A DNA stretch of 64,000 nt from Actinomadura rubteroloni. GTDB lineage: Bacteria; Actinomycetota; Actinomycetes; Streptosporangiales; Streptosporangiaceae. Location of the stretch: the NCBI RefSeq assembly GCF_002911665.1, contig NZ_MTBP01000001.1:2108001-2172000 (forward strand). The letters run 5' to 3'. The position numbers and the translations under genes were made by a program. The notes under the pieces are model-generated. The model saw nothing but the letters and a program-made list of their open reading frames with translations. It was not told the origin of the DNA and searched no databases. Below, in pieces: positions 62,868 to 64,000 of the stretch. Within the stretch, counting starts at the first letter, position 1. Each line of letters begins with the position of its first letter.

Positions 62868-64000
62868 ATGGACAACGACGTGCGGCGATCCTTCGAGACG
62901 CTGGCCATCCACGCCGGGCAGGAGCCGGACGCGGCGACGGGCGCCGTCGTCCCGCCGATCTACCAGGTGTCGACCTACAAGCAGGACGGCATCGGCGGCC
63001 TGCGCGGCGGTTACGAGTACTCGCGCTCGGCCAACCCGACCCGGACGGCCCTGGAGACGTGCCTGGCCGAGATCGAGGGCGGCACGCGGGGACTGGCGTT
63101 CGCGTCCGGCCTCGCCGCCGAGGACGCGCTGCTGCGCGCGGTCTGCCGGCCCGGCTCCCACATCGTCATCCCCGACGACGCCTACGGCGGCACCTACCGG
63201 CTGATCGCCAAGGTCGCCGAGCCGTGGGGCGTGTCGTTCGACCCGGTGCCGCTCGGCGACATCGCGGCGGTGCGGGCGGCGATGCGGCCCGAGACCGTGC
63301 TGATCTGGGCGGAGACGCCGACCAACCCGCTGCTCGGCATCGCCGACATCGCCGCGCTGGCGAGCGTGGCGCACCAGGCGGGCGCGCTGCTGGCGGTGGA
63401 CAACACGTTCGCCTCGCCGTACCTGCAGCGTCCGCTGGCGCTCGGCGCGGACGTGGTCGTCCACTCGACCACCAAGTACATCGGCGGCCACTCCGACGTG
63501 GTCGGCGGCGCGCTGGTCACGGCCGACAACGTCCTCGGCGACCAGCTCGCCTTCCACCAGAACGCGATGGGCGCGGTCGCGGGGCCGTTCGACGCGTGGC
63601 TGACGCTGCGCGGCGTGAAGACCCTCGCCGTCCGGATGGACCGGCACTGCGCCAACGCCGAGCGGGTCGTCGCGCTGCTCGCCGCGCACCCGCGCGTCCG
63701 CGAGGTGCTGTACCCGGGCCTTCCCGGGCACCCGGGGCACGACGTCGCGGTGAAGCAGATGACGAAGTTCGGCGGCATGGTGTCGTTCCGGATGGCGTCG
63801 GCGGCCGAGGCCGTCGCGGTCTGCGAGAACACCAAGCTGTTCACGCTCGGCGAGTCGCTCGGCGGCGTCGAGTCGCTGATCGAGCACCCGCACCGGATGA
63901 CGCACGCGTCGGCGTCGGGCTCGCCGCTGGAGGTGCCCGACGACCTCGTCCGCCTCTCCGTCGGCATCGAGGACGCGGGTGACCTGCTGCGTGACCTGGA
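62868..64000 (+). CDS. metB: Cystathionine gamma-synthase (partial at right edge)
   Basis: Frame open to the window end, 377 codons seen. YEYSRSANPTRTALE, FASGLAAEDALLRAVCRPG, VDNTFASPYLQ and HSTTKYIGGHSDVVGG with PLP Lys203, and SLGGVESLIEHPHRMTHAS, identify a Cys/Met metabolism PLP enzyme. Cystathionine gamma-synthase is the best fit; gamma-lyase is hard to exclude. ATG 62868 lies 8 nt after TAGCCT, a possible -10 box, suggesting a leaderless start. It complements the cbs gene at 57 kb. Confidence 0.93.
   Translation, partial: MDNDVRRSFETLAIHAGQEPDAATGAVVPPIYQVSTYKQDGIGGLRGGYEYSRSANPTRTALETCLAEIEGGTRGLAFASGLAAEDALLRAVCRPGSHIVIPDDAYGGTYRLIAKVAEPWGVSFDPVPLGDIAAVRAAMRPETVLIWAETPTNPLLGIADIAALASVAHQAGALLAVDNTFASPYLQRPLALGADVVVHSTTKYIGGHSDVVGGALVTADNVLGDQLAFHQNAMGAVAGPFDAWLTLRGVKTLAVRMDRHCANAERVVALLAAHPRVREVLYPGLPGHPGHDVAVKQMTKFGGMVSFRMASAAEAVAVCENTKLFTLGESLGGVESLIEHPHRMTHASASGSPLEVPDDLVRLSVGIEDAGDLLRDL

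Overview
The window is high-GC DNA, about 73-75% G+C by eye, with GTG starts, densely packed genes and several likely leaderless starts. The gene content is actinobacterial: an enolase-FtsB-DUF501-Ppx run, eukaryotic-type Ser/Thr kinases, DUF6230/DUF6114, a PucR-type regulator, an LCP protein, MmpL, and a DUF574 methyltransferase. The overall style resembles Thermomonosporaceae (Actinomadura-like); that placement is inference. No rRNA, CRISPR array, phage or transposase was seen.

Layout. 1-5.7 kb: the N-terminal part of a LysX/MprF-like membrane protein on the minus strand, then three tandem Ser/Thr kinase genes. 5.7-9.5 kb (minus): DUF6114/DUF6230 surface proteins, two response regulators and a DUF4291 gene. 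9.8-15.9 kb is an accessory-looking block: a small PIMT-like methyltransferase, a secreted ParB-like protein ending in a perfect 20-bp hairpin, an arylsulfotransferase-like protein, and an overlapping pair of AlkB-like Fe(II)/2-oxoglutarate oxygenases. An orphan NarL-type regulator (8.3-8.9 kb) and an orphan NarL-type sensor kinase (16.0-17.3 kb) lie on either side of it. 17.4-23.5 kb: truncated haemoglobin, a TetR/MFS drug-efflux pair with its operator, a PfpI-type protein, a DEAD-box helicase followed by decaying tandem copies of its own 3' end, and a cold-shock gene with a terminator-like leader.

23.7-36.2 kb: two TetR regulators, a PucR regulator, a degenerate ABC ATPase, a PLP decarboxylase, a D,D-carboxypeptidase with a long acidic tail, an ECF sigma factor paired with an LCP-domain membrane protein, a class V aminotransferase, and a methyltransferase-P450-ferredoxin run. 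36.2-46.4 kb is signalling and uptake: a sugar ABC importer without its own ATPase (three GGTCCGG-type half sites upstream), two sensor kinases around one OmpR-type regulator, and an SsuABC-type importer behind a palindromic promoter element.

46.5-64 kb is mostly housekeeping: enolase, FtsB-like, DUF501, Ppx/GppA, family 5 uracil-DNA glycosylase, NDH-2, a CFA-synthase-like protein lacking the usual motifs, an unusual tRNA-like gene, a BI-1/YccA protein, thiolase, SGNH hydrolase, cystathionine beta-synthase, VOC protein, zinc-ribbon mini-protein, RibD/DHFR-like reductase, NudK-type Nudix hydrolase, an MMPL transporter and a cystathionine gamma-synthase cut by the right edge. CBS and CGS together point to methionine/cysteine transsulfuration.

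The most unusual signals are the AlkB-like gene pair, the helicase-tail repeat array, the tRNA-like gene with a non-standard anticodon loop, the LCP protein with an anti-sigma-like N-terminus, and the exact 27-bp minisatellite inside the MFS gene.
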